A stretch of 64,000 bases of DNA from Halobacillus litoralis (GTDB lineage: Bacteria; Bacillota; Bacilli; Bacillales; Halobacillaceae): the NCBI RefSeq assembly GCF_004101865.1, contig NZ_CP026118.1, positions 3,861,001 to 3,925,000 on the forward strand, written 5' to 3'. Under the pieces are notes generated by a model. That model was not told the DNA's origin, made no database searches, and saw only the letters and a program-made list of their open reading frames with translations. Positions 39,493-48,346 of the stretch are shown one piece after another. Each line of letters begins with the position of its first letter. The first letter of the stretch is position 1. The position numbers were made by a program, and so were the translations under genes.

Positions 39493-39582
39493 ATTGTATG
39501 GAATGTACCATATGCTTAAAAAGTGTCGCCCCTAAAGCAATCCAAACACTAGGTTGTATGCTTCAGGGGTGCTGGATATTTC

Positions 39583-39705
39583 TTATAGGAAGAAACTTGC
39601 GCCTGCCAATACGGTAGATAATACCATAGAAAGAATCATGATATAAATGATGACTTTCATGCGGCGTTCACGTTTCGAGCGTTTTTTTGTTTTTGTCTCA
39701 GCCAA
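39583..39705 (-). CDS. Prli42-like stressosome-associated membrane miniprotein
   Basis: A 40-residue frame with sequence MAETKTKKRSKRERR followed by one membrane helix (VIIYIMILSMVLSTVLAGAS) and the end FFL. A basic N-terminus and a single C-terminal helix of this type match Prli42, the miniprotein that ties the stressosome to the membrane in Listeria and is widespread in Bacillaceae. TTG 39705 is preceded, with 7 bases between, by the perfect ribosome binding site AAGGAGGTT. Assignment is from recall of the family pattern, not a search. Confidence 0.72.
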   Translation of the reverse strand: MAETKTKKRSKRERRMKVIIYIMILSMVLSTVLAGASFFL

Positions 39706-39820
39706 GGTGTGTAACCTCCTTCTCAGTCAATCCTACAAACATTCTACCGAAAAAAGAGAAATTGGACAAGGGCGTGAAATCATTTACAATATAATTGTGA
39801 ATTCTAATAATTTTTAGATA

Positions 39821-39851
39821 GGTAAGCGCTTCATTTCTGGTATGCTAGAAT
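39821..39851 (+). promoter_or_regulatory. Promoter of the methylmalonyl-CoA cluster with CRE-like core
   Basis: TGCTAGAAT (39843-39851) is an extended -10, 31 bases before the mutase start codon. The -35 region contains GGTAAGCGCTTCA (39821-39833), whose AAGCGCTT centre resembles a catabolite-responsive element but deviates at the outer positions. Carbon catabolite control of propionate use would be sensible; this is inference. Confidence 0.4.
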
Positions 39852-39882
39852 AGAGTATGGACTGAATAAGGAGGCCTTTCGT

Positions 39883-41538
39883 ATGACCCTTTCATCAAAT
39901 GATCAACATTCTAAACAAAATTGGGAAAAAGACGTCGAAAAAACGACGCAGCGTTTTCCAGAACGGAAAGATTCGTTTCAAACGAGTTCAGAAATTCCGG
40001 TGGAAAGACTTTATACACCTGAAAATATCAATGAAGATTACATAAAGGAGATAGGGTTTCCCGGCCAGTACCCTTATACCAGGGGGATTCAACCCACAAT
40101 GTACCGCAGTCGTTATTGGACGATGCGCCAGTACGCAGGTTTTGGATCGGCGGAAGAGACCAACCAAAGATTCCGCTATTTACTGAAGCAAGGTCAAACC
40201 GGTTTGTCGGTCGCCTTCGACCTGCCCACACAAATCGGCTATGACTCGGATGACGCGATGGCTGATGGGGAAGTAGGCAAGGTCGGTGTCGCTATTGATT
40301 CATTAAAGGATATGGAACAACTTTTCGATCGGATCCCATTGGATCGAGTGAGTACATCGATGACGATCAATGCACCGGCAAGTATTCTTTTAGCTATGTA
40401 TATTGCAGTCGGAGAGAAACAGGGGGTTTCACCTGAAAAATTGACAGGAACCATCCAAAACGACATATTGAAAGAATACATTGCACGCGGGACGTATATC
40501 TATCCGCCTAAACCATCAATGCGGCTGATTACAGATATTTTCGGATATTGCCAGGATCATTTACCGAAATTCAACACAATCAGTATCTCAGGATATCACA
40601 TTCGTGAAGCAGGATCGACAGCTGTCCAGGAGGTTGCCTTTACGATTGCCAATGGTATGGCATATGTGGATGCAGCGATAGAGGCTGGTCTGGAAGTGGA
40701 TCAATTCGCTCCCCGTCTTGCCTTTTTCTTCAATGCTCATAATCAATTCTTTGAAGAAGCAGCCAAATTCCGGGCCGCTCGGCGGATGTGGGCGAAAATC
40801 ATGAAAGAGCATTATGGTGCAGTAAACCCGAAAAGCTGGAAACTCAGGTTCCACACGCAGACCGGTGGGAGTACATTAACGGCTCAGCAGCCGGATAACA
40901 ATATCGTCCGCGTAACTTTGCAAGCGCTTGCTGCTGTCATGGGAGGGACCCAAAGTCTTCATACAAATTCCCGTGATGAAGCGCTCGCTTTACCGACAGA
41001 AGATTCTGCCCGGATTGCCTTAAGAACACAACAAATCATTGCTAATGAGAGTGGGGTGGCGGACACAATCGATCCACTTGCAGGTTCTTATTATGTCGAG
41101 TCACTTACAGATGAAATCGAAAAAGAAGCAAATGACTACTTGGAACGTATCAAAGAATATGGTGGAGCGGTCCAAGCAGTGGAAGAAGGGTATATGCAGC
41201 GGGAGATCCATAAGGCAGCCTATGAAGCTCAAAAACGGATCGAGTCGAATGAAGAAATTGTCGTCGGCATGAATGAATACAAGTTAGAAGAAGAAATCCA
41301 TGCCGATTTGTTAAGGGTGGATGAAGCTCTTGAACAAGCTCAAATTGAAAAAACAAATGAAGTGAGATCTTCACGTGATCAAAAGAAAGTGGACACTTGC
41401 CTGGCAGATCTGCGTCGGGCTGCGAAAGGGACCGATAATGTGATGCCGCACATTGTCGATGCCGTAAAGGTGTATGCAACTGTTGGAGAAATCGCAAATG
41501 TATTACGTGATGAATTTGGAGAATATACCGGAATGTAG
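39883..41538 (+). CDS. Methylmalonyl-CoA mutase, large catalytic subunit
   Basis: A 551-residue catalytic TIM-barrel subunit. [41 protein letters not shown] and [42 protein letters not shown] are hallmarks. It lacks the C-terminal B12-binding domain found in the fused enzyme; that domain is in the next gene. It isomerises (R)-methylmalonyl-CoA and succinyl-CoA. A closely related isobutyryl-CoA mutase cannot be fully excluded, but the neighbouring epimerase and carboxyltransferase favour methylmalonyl-CoA. AAGGAGGCC precedes ATG. Confidence 0.9.
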   Translation: MTLSSNDQHSKQNWEKDVEKTTQRFPERKDSFQTSSEIPVERLYTPENINEDYIKEIGFPGQYPYTRGIQPTMYRSRYWTMRQYAGFGSAEETNQRFRYLLKQGQTGLSVAFDLPTQIGYDSDDAMADGEVGKVGVAIDSLKDMEQLFDRIPLDRVSTSMTINAPASILLAMYIAVGEKQGVSPEKLTGTIQNDILKEYIARGTYIYPPKPSMRLITDIFGYCQDHLPKFNTISISGYHIREAGSTAVQEVAFTIANGMAYVDAAIEAGLEVDQFAPRLAFFFNAHNQFFEEAAKFRAARRMWAKIMKEHYGAVNPKSWKLRFHTQTGGSTLTAQQPDNNIVRVTLQALAAVMGGTQSLHTNSRDEALALPTEDSARIALRTQQIIANESGVADTIDPLAGSYYVESLTDEIEKEANDYLERIKEYGGAVQAVEEGYMQREIHKAAYEAQKRIESNEEIVVGMNEYKLEEEIHADLLRVDEALEQAQIEKTNEVRSSRDQKKVDTCLADLRRAAKGTDNVMPHIVDAVKVYATVGEIANVLRDEFGEYTGM

Positions 41539-41553
41539 GAAGGGATGAAGAGG

Positions 41554-42366
41554 ATGAAACCAATACGTGTACTCATAGCTAAACCAGGGCTGGATGGACA
41601 TGATCGAGGGGCTTTGATTATCGCCCAGGCGCTCAGGGATCATGGTATGGAAGTGATCTATACTGGTCTGCGTCAATCAGCCATCCAGATTGCTCGAGCA
41701 GCTATACAGGAAGATGTCGATGTCGTCGGCCTCTCGTCTTTATCTGGAGCCCACAAGTCGTTATTTCCAAAAGTGGTAGAAGCACTTGCAGAGGAAGGAG
41801 CAGCGGATATTCCAGTTATCGGCGGAGGAGTCATCCCAGCTGAGGATATTCCTTATTTAGAAGAAAAAGGGGTCAACAAGATTTTCACGAGTGGCTCGCC
41901 AACAGATGCGATTGCCATTTATATTAAACAGATGATGGAAAAAGAAATAATCGCAGAACCAAAGAAAGTCGCGCATATCGGAATTGCTGTCGAGAGCATC
42001 GAAGCTGTGATTCCTTTCTACCAAAATATATTAGGCCTTGAACTTGAAGCCGTCGAGCGTGTTGAAGCGGAACAAGTCCGTGTAGCTTTCCTAAGAATAG
42101 GGGAAACGAAGTTTGAATTGCTGGAACCGCTCAGTGAAGAGTCTGCGATTCAGTCCTTTTTAACGAAAAAGGGTGAAGGGGTCCATCATATAGCGCTTGA
42201 AGTCGATGATATCCATACCCGACTGAAACAATACAAAGACCAAGGCATACGCATGATAAATGAGGAACCGAAATTAGGCGCGCGCAATAGTCAAATCGCT
42301 TTTTTGCATCCGAAAGCAGCCAACGGTGTCTTGTTCGAGCTATGCCAGCAGGGTGAGGAGGAGTGA
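41554..42366 (+). CDS. Mutase B12-binding subunit fused to methylmalonyl-CoA epimerase
   Basis: A 270-residue two-domain protein. Residues 1 to about 130 are a cobalamin-binding domain with the DxHxxG motif (GLDGHDRGA), GLSSLSGAH and VIGGGVIP. Residues from about 138 to the end are a VOC/glyoxalase domain ([47 protein letters not shown]) of the methylmalonyl-CoA epimerase type; the metal ligands HIG, HHIA and FELCQ (His, His, Glu) are kept. ATG 41554 is 9 bases after AGGAAGGG; ATG 41545 is too near. The fusion puts mutase cofactor and epimerase in one chain. Confidence 0.9.
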   Translation: MKPIRVLIAKPGLDGHDRGALIIAQALRDHGMEVIYTGLRQSAIQIARAAIQEDVDVVGLSSLSGAHKSLFPKVVEALAEEGAADIPVIGGGVIPAEDIPYLEEKGVNKIFTSGSPTDAIAIYIKQMMEKEIIAEPKKVAHIGIAVESIEAVIPFYQNILGLELEAVERVEAEQVRVAFLRIGETKFELLEPLSEESAIQSFLTKKGEGVHHIALEVDDIHTRLKQYKDQGIRMINEEPKLGARNSQIAFLHPKAANGVLFELCQQGEEE

Positions 42367-42372
42367 TTGTAA

Positions 42373-43920
42373 ATGGACATTTTCGATAAGATTAATGAAC
42401 TGTATGATAAACGTCGCCAGGTTGAAATGGGCGGTGGTGATGAGCGAATTGAGAAACAGCATGAAAAAGGCAAGTGGACCGCACGTGAACGGATCGACTA
42501 TTTGCTAGATGAAAGCTCATTCATTGAGCTGAATCCATTCACAGAACACCGTCATGATGCATTTGGCATGGATGGTAAATCAGCCCCCGGTGAAGGGGTC
42601 GTTACCGGTTTTGGAAAAATTGGCGGACGTGATATTTATTTGTTCGCACAGGATTTCACAGTGTATGGCGGAGCCTTGGGAGAAATGCACGCGAAAAAAA
42701 TTGCAGCAGTCATGGATTTAGCGGCTAAGAATGGTACACCATTCATCGGTCTGAATGATTCTGGAGGAGCGCGGATACAAGAAGGCGTTTCCTCGTTAGA
42801 TGGTTATGGTCAGGTTTTCTATCGTAACTCGATATACTCAGGGGTTATCCCGCAAATATCAGTCATTATGGGCCCATGTGCCGGTGGTGCGGTTTATTCT
42901 CCTGCCATTACTGATTTTGTCATCATGGTTGAGAAAACATCGCAAATGTTTATAACAGGACCGAAAGTCATTGAAACAGTGACAGGAGAACAAATATCAG
43001 CTGAAGACCTGGGTGGCGCAGGGGTACATAATTCATTGAGCGGTAATGCTCATCTGAAGACGAATGATGAAGCTTCTGCTCTTGAAGCAGTAAAGGACCT
43101 CGTCAGTTATCTGCCCCAAAATAATCAAGAAAGAACACCAGTAGCAGAGATAGAGAAAACGGATGATTTCCGACCAGATATCACGGACAAAATTCCGTTT
43201 GACCCGATTCGTCCTTATGATGTCAGAATCATCATTGATGAAGTAGTCGATCCAGATTCATTTTTTGAAATCCATAAAGATTTCGCAAAGAACATCGTCG
43301 TCGGCTTTGCCCGTTTGCAAGGCAAAACGGTAGGACTTGTATGTAATCAGCCGAAATATATGGCCGGGGGTCTCGACATCGACTCAAGCGATAAAGCAGC
43401 TCGTTTTATCCGTACATGTGATTCATTCAATATTCCTTTGATCACATTTGAAGATGTGACAGGCTTTTTCCCTGGTATTAAACAGGAGCATGGAGGTATT
43501 ATCCGTCACGGAGCAAAAATACTTTACGCCTACTCGGAAGCTACTGTTCCCAAGCTGACTGTAATTACAAGAAAAGCCTATGGTGGGGCATATGTGGCAC
43601 TTAATAGTAAGTCGATTGGTGCTGACCTCGTCTATGCATGGCCGAATGCTGAAATCGCTGTGATGGGCCCTGAAGGCGCAGCAAATATCATTTTTGCCAA
43701 AGAAATCCGTGAGAGTGATACTCCAGAAGAAACACGGCAGAACAAAATCAATGAATATCGTGAGCGCTTTGCCAACCCATATGTAGCGGCAGGTTTAGGA
43801 ATGATTGATGATGTGATCGATCCGAGGGAAACGCGTTCGACACTGATAAATGCTCTTTATATGCTGAAGAACAAACGTGAGGATCGTCCTTATAAAAAAC
43901 ATGGGAACATCCCTCTCTGA
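42373..43920 (+). CDS. yqjD: Propionyl-CoA carboxylase beta / carboxyltransferase (YqjD)
   Basis: A 515-residue acyl-CoA carboxyltransferase with N- and C-terminal crotonase-fold domains: LNDSGGARIQEGVSSLDGYG, MGPCAGGAVYSPA and DVTGFFPGIKQEHGGIIRHGAK. It transfers CO2 from carboxybiotin to propionyl-CoA, giving methylmalonyl-CoA. Same family as the sodium-pumping decarboxylase alpha subunit, but no membrane beta subunit is nearby. No dedicated biotin carboxylase is in the cluster. AGGAGGAG lies before ATG 42373. Confidence 0.91.
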   Translation: MDIFDKINELYDKRRQVEMGGGDERIEKQHEKGKWTARERIDYLLDESSFIELNPFTEHRHDAFGMDGKSAPGEGVVTGFGKIGGRDIYLFAQDFTVYGGALGEMHAKKIAAVMDLAAKNGTPFIGLNDSGGARIQEGVSSLDGYGQVFYRNSIYSGVIPQISVIMGPCAGGAVYSPAITDFVIMVEKTSQMFITGPKVIETVTGEQISAEDLGGAGVHNSLSGNAHLKTNDEASALEAVKDLVSYLPQNNQERTPVAEIEKTDDFRPDITDKIPFDPIRPYDVRIIIDEVVDPDSFFEIHKDFAKNIVVGFARLQGKTVGLVCNQPKYMAGGLDIDSSDKAARFIRTCDSFNIPLITFEDVTGFFPGIKQEHGGIIRHGAKILYAYSEATVPKLTVITRKAYGGAYVALNSKSIGADLVYAWPNAEIAVMGPEGAANIIFAKEIRESDTPEETRQNKINEYRERFANPYVAAGLGMIDDVIDPRETRSTLINALYMLKNKREDRPYKKHGNIPL

Positions 43921-43990
43921 TTGACACCATTCCCGAGTTCCGCTAACGTACTAAGGGGAATGGGTTTACATATGAAGGAGGATAATATTT

Positions 43991-45115
43991 ATGGTAGCGA
44001 TTAATAAAGAACGCCTGCTTGAAGAGTTTCTTGAATTGGTGCAAATCGATTCAGAAACGAAATATGAATCTGAAATTGCTAAGGTTTTGAAGGAGAAATT
44101 TGAAGACCTTGGTCTTGAAGTATTAGAAGATGAAGCCGCATCTGTGACAGGTCACGGAGCCAATAATCTGATTTGTAATTTGAAAGGGTCTAAAGAAGCA
44201 GCAGATACCATCTACTTCACTTCCCACATGGATACGGTAGTACCAGGGAACGGCATCAGCCCTGTTGTGGAAGATGGATATATTGTAACGGATGGTACGA
44301 CAATTCTTGGAGCAGATGATAAAGCGGGAGTCGCGGCAATCTTAGAAGCGATCCGTTCGTTAAAAGAGCAAAACGTTGAACATGGCGATCTCCAGTTCGT
44401 TATAACTGTAGGTGAGGAAAGTGGTCTTGTAGGTGCTAAGGCACTTGACAGCTCATTATTGAAAGCGAAATTCGGCTATGCCATCGATAGTGATGGTCAA
44501 GTAGGAAACATTATCATTGCAGCCCCGACTCAGGCTAAGATTAATGCAGTAGTGAAGGGGAAGACCGCTCATGCAGGTGTCGCTCCTGAGAAGGGGATTT
44601 CTGCGATTACACTGGCATCTCGTGCGATAACTAAAATGCCTTTGGGACGAATCGACGATGAAACAACAGCGAACATCGGTCGATTTGAAGGTGGTCAGAA
44701 AACGAATATTGTTTGCGATCATGTGGAGGTTTTAGCCGAAGCACGTTCATTGAATCCAGATAAGATGGAAGCCCAAGTAGAGAAAATGAAAAAAGCATTC
44801 ACAGAAACTGCGGAAGAGATGGGTGGAGAAGTAGATATTGATATCGAAATCATGTACCCTGGTTATAAACAGCAGGCAGGTGATGAAGTTGTAGAAGTAG
44901 CTCGTTCTGCTGCTGCACGAATCGGTCGTGAAAGCCAATTGCTTACAAGCGGTGGCGGCAGTGATGCAAATGTAATTGCTGGACACGGAGTTCCGACTGT
45001 CAACCTAAGTGTTGGCTATGAAGAGATTCATACGACAAATGAGCGGATGCCTGTCGGTGAACTTGAAAAAATTGCGGAATTTGTGACAGCGATTATCGAA
45101 GAAGTCGCACAATAA
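43991..45115 (+). CDS. yqjE: M20/M25 peptidase, tripeptidase T-like (YqjE)
   Basis: A 374-residue zinc peptidase. Metal-binding segments are TSHMDTVVPG (His and Asp), LGADDKAGVAAI (bridging Asp) and TVGEESGLVGAK (catalytic Glu-Glu); GGGSDANVIAGHG is near the end. A dimerisation domain lies in the middle (KINAVVKGKTAHAGVAP). The substrate is likely small peptides. GAAGGAGGAT precedes ATG. Same place relative to yqjD as in B. subtilis. Confidence 0.92.
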   Translation: MVAINKERLLEEFLELVQIDSETKYESEIAKVLKEKFEDLGLEVLEDEAASVTGHGANNLICNLKGSKEAADTIYFTSHMDTVVPGNGISPVVEDGYIVTDGTTILGADDKAGVAAILEAIRSLKEQNVEHGDLQFVITVGEESGLVGAKALDSSLLKAKFGYAIDSDGQVGNIIIAAPTQAKINAVVKGKTAHAGVAPEKGISAITLASRAITKMPLGRIDDETTANIGRFEGGQKTNIVCDHVEVLAEARSLNPDKMEAQVEKMKKAFTETAEEMGGEVDIDIEIMYPGYKQQAGDEVVEVARSAAARIGRESQLLTSGGGSDANVIAGHGVPTVNLSVGYEEIHTTNERMPVGELEKIAEFVTAIIEEVAQ

Positions 45116-45124
45116 CAGATGATG

Positions 45125-45154
45125 GATGCCTCCAGGTAATGGGGGCATTTTTTA
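45125..45154 (+). terminator. Terminator after yqjE
   Basis: Stem ATGCCTCC / GGGGGCAT with one G-T pair and a run of T, about ten bases after the stop. Confidence 0.75.
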
Positions 45155-45254
45155 AATAACCTAGGAAATGATAAATTCACTAAGTATGTTACAGGAAAAC
45201 TCGAGGACAATTGCGTTCGATGGGACTCCTATTGGACAGAGGAAAGGAACCTCA

Positions 45255-45276
45255 TGTTATAATAGAACAAATGTTC
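45255..45276 (+). promoter_or_regulatory. polY promoter overlapped by LexA/DinR box
   Basis: TGTTATAAT (45255-45263) is an extended -10. GAACAAATGTTC (45265-45276) has exact GAAC-N4-GTTC symmetry, the core of the Gram-positive SOS box (CGAACRNRYGTTYG), and sits just after the -10, where LexA would block initiation. TTGGAC at 45232 is a possible but too distant -35. The ribosome binding site TGGAGG follows directly. Confidence 0.72.
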
Positions 45277-45294
45277 CAATGGAGGAAGAAGAGT

Positions 45295-46542
45295 ATGGAG
45301 TCCAGGTGGTATCCGAAAAAAGGCCGTGTTATTTTCCATGTTGATATGAACAGTTTCTATGCGTCCGTAGAAGCGGCTTTCGACCCGAGTTTGAAAGGGA
45401 AACCTCTCGCAATCGCAGGGAACCCCGAAGAACGTCGCGGAATCGTTGTCACAAGCAGCTACGAAGCAAGAAAATACGGAGTGAAAACAACGATGCCTGT
45501 CGGTGAAGCAAGACGTTTGTGCCCTGATCTGCTCGTCATGCGTCCGAATTTCGAACGGTATCGGATGGCTTCCAAAGAGATTTTCAAAATTCTTGCAGAC
45601 GTAACATCTCTCATCCAGCCTGTTTCGATCGATGAGGGTTATATGGACATAACAGCTTGTGAAGACCAGGGTTCTCCCCCGGTCATTGCTGAGCGCATTC
45701 AACAGCGGATTGCAGATGAACTGGATTTGCCCTGCAGCATCGGAATTGCTCCAAACAAATTTTTAGCGAAGATGGCCTCTGACATGAAAAAACCGATGGG
45801 GATTACAATCTTGAGAAAACGGGACTTACGCCATAAGTTATGGCCTCTTCCCATCGAAGAGATGTATGGTGTCGGATCAAAGACAGCAGAAAAATTGCGG
45901 AAAATGGAAATAGAAACGATCGGGCATTTAGCGGATCATCCTGTACTTGACTTGAAACAAGTGCTGGGAATAAACGGGGAACGGTTGCAAAACAGAGCAA
46001 ATGGAATAGATGACAGGCATGTAGATCCCGATGCTGTCCACGAATTCAAAAGCATCGGTACATCTACGACCCTCCCTGAAGATACCACCGAAGATGCAGA
46101 AATCCAGGCGGTTCTGCGTCGTTTATCCAATAAAGTAGAAGCCCGTATGAAAAACAAAAAAGTACTTGCGAGAAATGTGCAGCTGATGATTCGTTACTAC
46201 GATCGTAAAACTGTCACAAGAAGCCGGCAATTGCAGGAATTTGTCCATACATCCGAGGATCTTTTTCAAACGGCAATGCAGCTCTTTGATGAACATTGGA
46301 ACCAGCAGCCCGTGAGACTCTTAGGTGTGACAGCAAGTGATTTGGCGGAGAAATCAGAGGTGACACAGCAGCTGGATTTATTCAACTACCAGAAATATGC
46401 AAGTAAAGAAAAACTTTATAAAACCATTGATGATCTTACTGAAAAATATGGAAGTAATCCTTTCCGCAAATTAAGTAATCCTAATGAAAACCAAGTGACG
46501 ACAAGCTTTCAAAAGGATTTTATCGATGATTTCAAAAAATGA
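45295..46542 (+). CDS. polY1: Y-family DNA polymerase IV (YqjH/DinB-like)
   Basis: A 415-residue translesion polymerase. Catalytic motifs are FHVDMNSFYASVE and PVSIDEGYMD with the metal-binding Asp and Glu; a helix-hairpin-helix thumb (EEMYGVGSKTAEKL) and the little-finger domain follow, and the C-terminus has QLDLFNY, a clamp-binding motif (consensus QxxLF). ATG 45295 has GGAGG 9 bases upstream; the open frame upstream to 45211 contains the promoter and LexA box, so it is not coding. Confidence 0.94.
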   Translation: MESRWYPKKGRVIFHVDMNSFYASVEAAFDPSLKGKPLAIAGNPEERRGIVVTSSYEARKYGVKTTMPVGEARRLCPDLLVMRPNFERYRMASKEIFKILADVTSLIQPVSIDEGYMDITACEDQGSPPVIAERIQQRIADELDLPCSIGIAPNKFLAKMASDMKKPMGITILRKRDLRHKLWPLPIEEMYGVGSKTAEKLRKMEIETIGHLADHPVLDLKQVLGINGERLQNRANGIDDRHVDPDAVHEFKSIGTSTTLPEDTTEDAEIQAVLRRLSNKVEARMKNKKVLARNVQLMIRYYDRKTVTRSRQLQEFVHTSEDLFQTAMQLFDEHWNQQPVRLLGVTASDLAEKSEVTQQLDLFNYQKYASKEKLYKTIDDLTEKYGSNPFRKLSNPNENQVTTSFQKDFIDDFKK

Positions 46543-46549
46543 TTACCAG

Positions 46550-46579
46550 GCATGACTCCTCCTTTCTTGTTTCATACTA
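46550..46579 (+). promoter_or_regulatory. Sigma-G/sigma-F-type promoter of ypzI-sspP
   Basis: GCATG (46550-46554), 18 bases, CATACTA (46573-46579) fits the forespore pattern GHATR, 17-18 bases, CATNHTA. It is placed just before two small spore-type genes. The -10 is the loop of the polY terminator-like hairpin. Predicted start near 46586. Confidence 0.6.
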
Positions 46580-46601
46580 AACAGGAAGGGAGGAGTTTTT
46601 T
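46555..46601 (+). terminator. Terminator-like hairpin after polY, containing ypzI ribosome binding site
   Basis: Arms ACTCCTCC-TTTC-TTGTTT and AAACA-GGAA-GGGAGGAGT pair along about 18 positions with one or two bulges and are followed by six T residues. The right arm contains GGGAGGAG, the ribosome binding site of ypzI, so a transcript reading through from polY would hide it. Confidence 0.75.
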
Positions 46602-46730
46602 ATGGGTAGAGATCGTCAAGAGAAAAAATTGAAACGATCCGGAAAAGTTGAATCTGATCGTGACCAGAAATTGAGCTATAATGGGGCGACTATGTTGGAA
46701 GGCCCAGAAGAAGCTCGTAAACGCAGATAA
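46602..46730 (+). CDS. ypzI: YpzI family small protein
   Basis: A 42-residue, highly charged protein starting MGRDRQEKKLKRSGKVESDRDQ and ending LEGPEEARKRR. The pattern is that of the YpzI family of spore formers, whose role is unknown. GGGAGGAG lies 6 bases before ATG. It is followed after 20 bases by sspP, probably in the same forespore transcript. Confidence 0.8.
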   Translation: MGRDRQEKKLKRSGKVESDRDQKLSYNGATMLEGPEEARKRR

Positions 46731-46750
46731 GCTGAAGGAGGCGGATTCTT

Positions 46751-46903
46751 ATGGGTGGACGACGCATGGGACCGAAACAGCAGGAACAACCAAATTTACC
46801 TCTTGGGCCGAAGCAATCCTATGGCGAGCCGGCGCAAGGTTCTCATAAAGTGAAGAATGCCAATCATTCGCGTCAAAAACAAAAATCTTCTCACGATATG
46901 TAA
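46751..46903 (+). CDS. sspP: Small acid-soluble spore protein P
   Basis: A 50-residue basic, Gln/Pro-rich protein starting MGGRRMGPKQQEQ. The C-terminal KVKNANHSRQKQKSSHDM matches the conserved end of SspP (48 residues in B. subtilis). Minor acid-soluble protein of the spore core, made in the forespore. AAGGAGG lies 9 bases before ATG. Confidence 0.88.
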   Translation: MGGRRMGPKQQEQPNLPLGPKQSYGEPAQGSHKVKNANHSRQKQKSSHDM

Positions 46904-46908
46904 ACAGA

Positions 46909-46934
46909 AGGCAGCCTGAAAGGGCTGTCTTTTT
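46909..46934 (+). terminator. Terminator after sspP
   Basis: Stem AGGCAGCC / GGCTGTCT with one G-T pair and TTTTT after it. Confidence 0.75.
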
Positions 46935-47032
46935 AGCATTGACGGCTAGTGGAACTATTGTCAGTTAAATTAACTTAGTGTAACCGTATAATTTCTTCAT
47001 CACTTCACACACTATCACTGAGGAGGTTGAGA

Positions 47033-47260
47033 ATGATGCCAGAACGAATTGTCGCTGTTAGAAAAAATGGCCAAGGAAGCATTGTAGAGATGCAGCTGTC
47101 GTCAGGGCAGGTGGTCGACTACAAACGAGCTCATGACATGGCGCGCAGTGGTGACCTGGAACACGTGAATTTAATTCGAGGCAAAGATGGGGAAGACCAT
47201 CTACGCAGTGAACCAGATGGCATTCAATCCAACAATTTGGACAACCTTCCATCTTTTTAA
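47033..47260 (+). CDS. DUF3892 family protein
   Basis: A 75-residue protein with the DUF3892 pattern: an N-terminal RIVAVRKNGQGSIVEMQLSSGQ, a helix (YKRAHDMARSGDLE), then LRSEPDG and the terminal NNLDNLP. Function unknown; no membrane segment. AGGAGG is 6 bases before ATG 47033 and 9 before ATG 47036, so either may be used. A terminator follows. Confidence 0.85.
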   Translation: MMPERIVAVRKNGQGSIVEMQLSSGQVVDYKRAHDMARSGDLEHVNLIRGKDGEDHLRSEPDGIQSNNLDNLPSF

Positions 47261-47268
47261 TTATGGGG

Positions 47269-47305
47269 CCCAGGAAGAGCATCAGCTCATCCTGGGTTTC
47301 TTCTT
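47269..47305 (+). terminator. Terminator after DUF3892 gene
   Basis: Stem CCCAGGA / TCCTGGG with an inner GAGC/GCTC pairing, then a T/C-rich tail. The rest of the gap to 47562 is AT-rich and shows no supported gene. Confidence 0.75.
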
Positions 47306-47562
47306 TTGTTTTATTCTTAAGTTTAAAAAACTCTGACCAAATACTATTTTTCATACCCTTTTTTCAACTTAGAAATTCCTTCTACAATAAGTCGGTTTCG
47401 AAAATCTCTTATGGCAAGCGACCTTTTATTCCACACAAACATTTTAAAACTGAGTCTTCTGGATATGGGTGCTTTTGTGGGGTAGGGAAGGTTTGAATTA
47501 ACAGTAGTAAGTTATTTCTTAATAAATAATGAAATATATTAATGTAAATAATTCAAAAATTA

Positions 47563-47606
47563 TTGACTTATCTTTTTCTTGATGTAAACTGAAAATGAAA
47601 TATATG
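47563..47606 (+). promoter_or_regulatory. Promoter of ABC transporter operon
   Basis: TTGACT (47563-47568), 16 bases, TAAACT (47585-47590). The direct repeat AATGAAATATAT occurs upstream at about 47528-47540 and again just after the -10 at about 47594-47605; this could be a pair of regulator sites. No adjacent regulator or two-component system is seen. Confidence 0.6.
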
Positions 47607-47644
47607 TTGCAAATGATTTCAAAACTTTCAATGGGGATGATGTT

Positions 47645-48346
47645 ATGATGATCTTCGCAAACAAGGTCAATAAAACGTATGAAAGCGGAGAGATAACGGT
47701 TCAAGCACTGAAACAAGCGTCTCTTACAATTCCTGGTCAGAAAATCGTGACTATTCTAGGACCTTCCGGATCGGGAAAATCAACGTTACTTAATGTCATT
47801 GGAGGAATCGATCGTTACGATTCAGGCTCTATTACTATAGGTGATCAAGTGTTAGAAAAATTAAAAGATCGCCAACTGACGGAATACAGGAGAAATTTTG
47901 TCGGTTTTATATTCCAACAGTATAATTTGATACCAACTCTGACGGTCGAAGAAAATGTTGAGGTGGGGCGGGAACTGAGTAAACAACCACTTGAAATGAA
48001 AGACATATTATTAAAGGTCGGGATGTGGGATAAAAAAGACAAATTCCCTTATCAATTAAGTGGGGGTGAACAGCAGCGGGTGGCCATTGCGCGTGCCCTG
48101 ATCAAAAATCCGCAGATTCTTTTATGTGATGAACCTACAGGGGCATTGGATGAAGAAACAGGTAAAAATATTCTGCGTCTATTGAAATATGTCAACGAAA
48201 ATTACGGTACGACGGTTTTAATCATTACTCACAACCAGGGTATCGGAGAAATGGCCCACACTGTCATCCGGATGAGCAGTGGAGAGATAGTCGATACGTA
48301 TCAAAATGAGCAGCCGATTGACCCGGAGAAGGTGACTTGGTCATGA
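47645..48346 (+). CDS. ABC transporter ATP-binding protein (MacB/LolD type)
   Basis: A 233-residue ATPase: Walker [10 protein letters not shown]-loop [10 protein letters not shown], signature [15 protein letters not shown], Walker [17 protein letters not shown] and H-loop IITHNQ. It is of the MacB/LolD/FtsE subfamily that pairs with large FtsX-like permeases. It overlaps the permease gene by ATGA. GGGGATG precedes its first ATG. Confidence 0.93.
   Translation: MMIFANKVNKTYESGEITVQALKQASLTIPGQKIVTILGPSGSGKSTLLNVIGGIDRYDSGSITIGDQVLEKLKDRQLTEYRRNFVGFIFQQYNLIPTLTVEENVEVGRELSKQPLEMKDILLKVGMWDKKDKFPYQLSGGEQQRVAIARALIKNPQILLCDEPTGALDEETGKNILRLLKYVNENYGTTVLIITHNQGIGEMAHTVIRMSSGEIVDTYQNEQPIDPEKVTWS

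Noticed and set aside
45211..45294. N-terminal extension of the Y-family polymerase
   Set aside because: This stretch contains the promoter and LexA box, and the alignment with YqjH starts at the ATG behind GGAGG.
47263..47496. 77-codon plus-strand frame after the DUF3892 gene
   Set aside because: It begins in the terminator stem, has no ribosome binding site and a low-complexity Ser/Phe-rich product.
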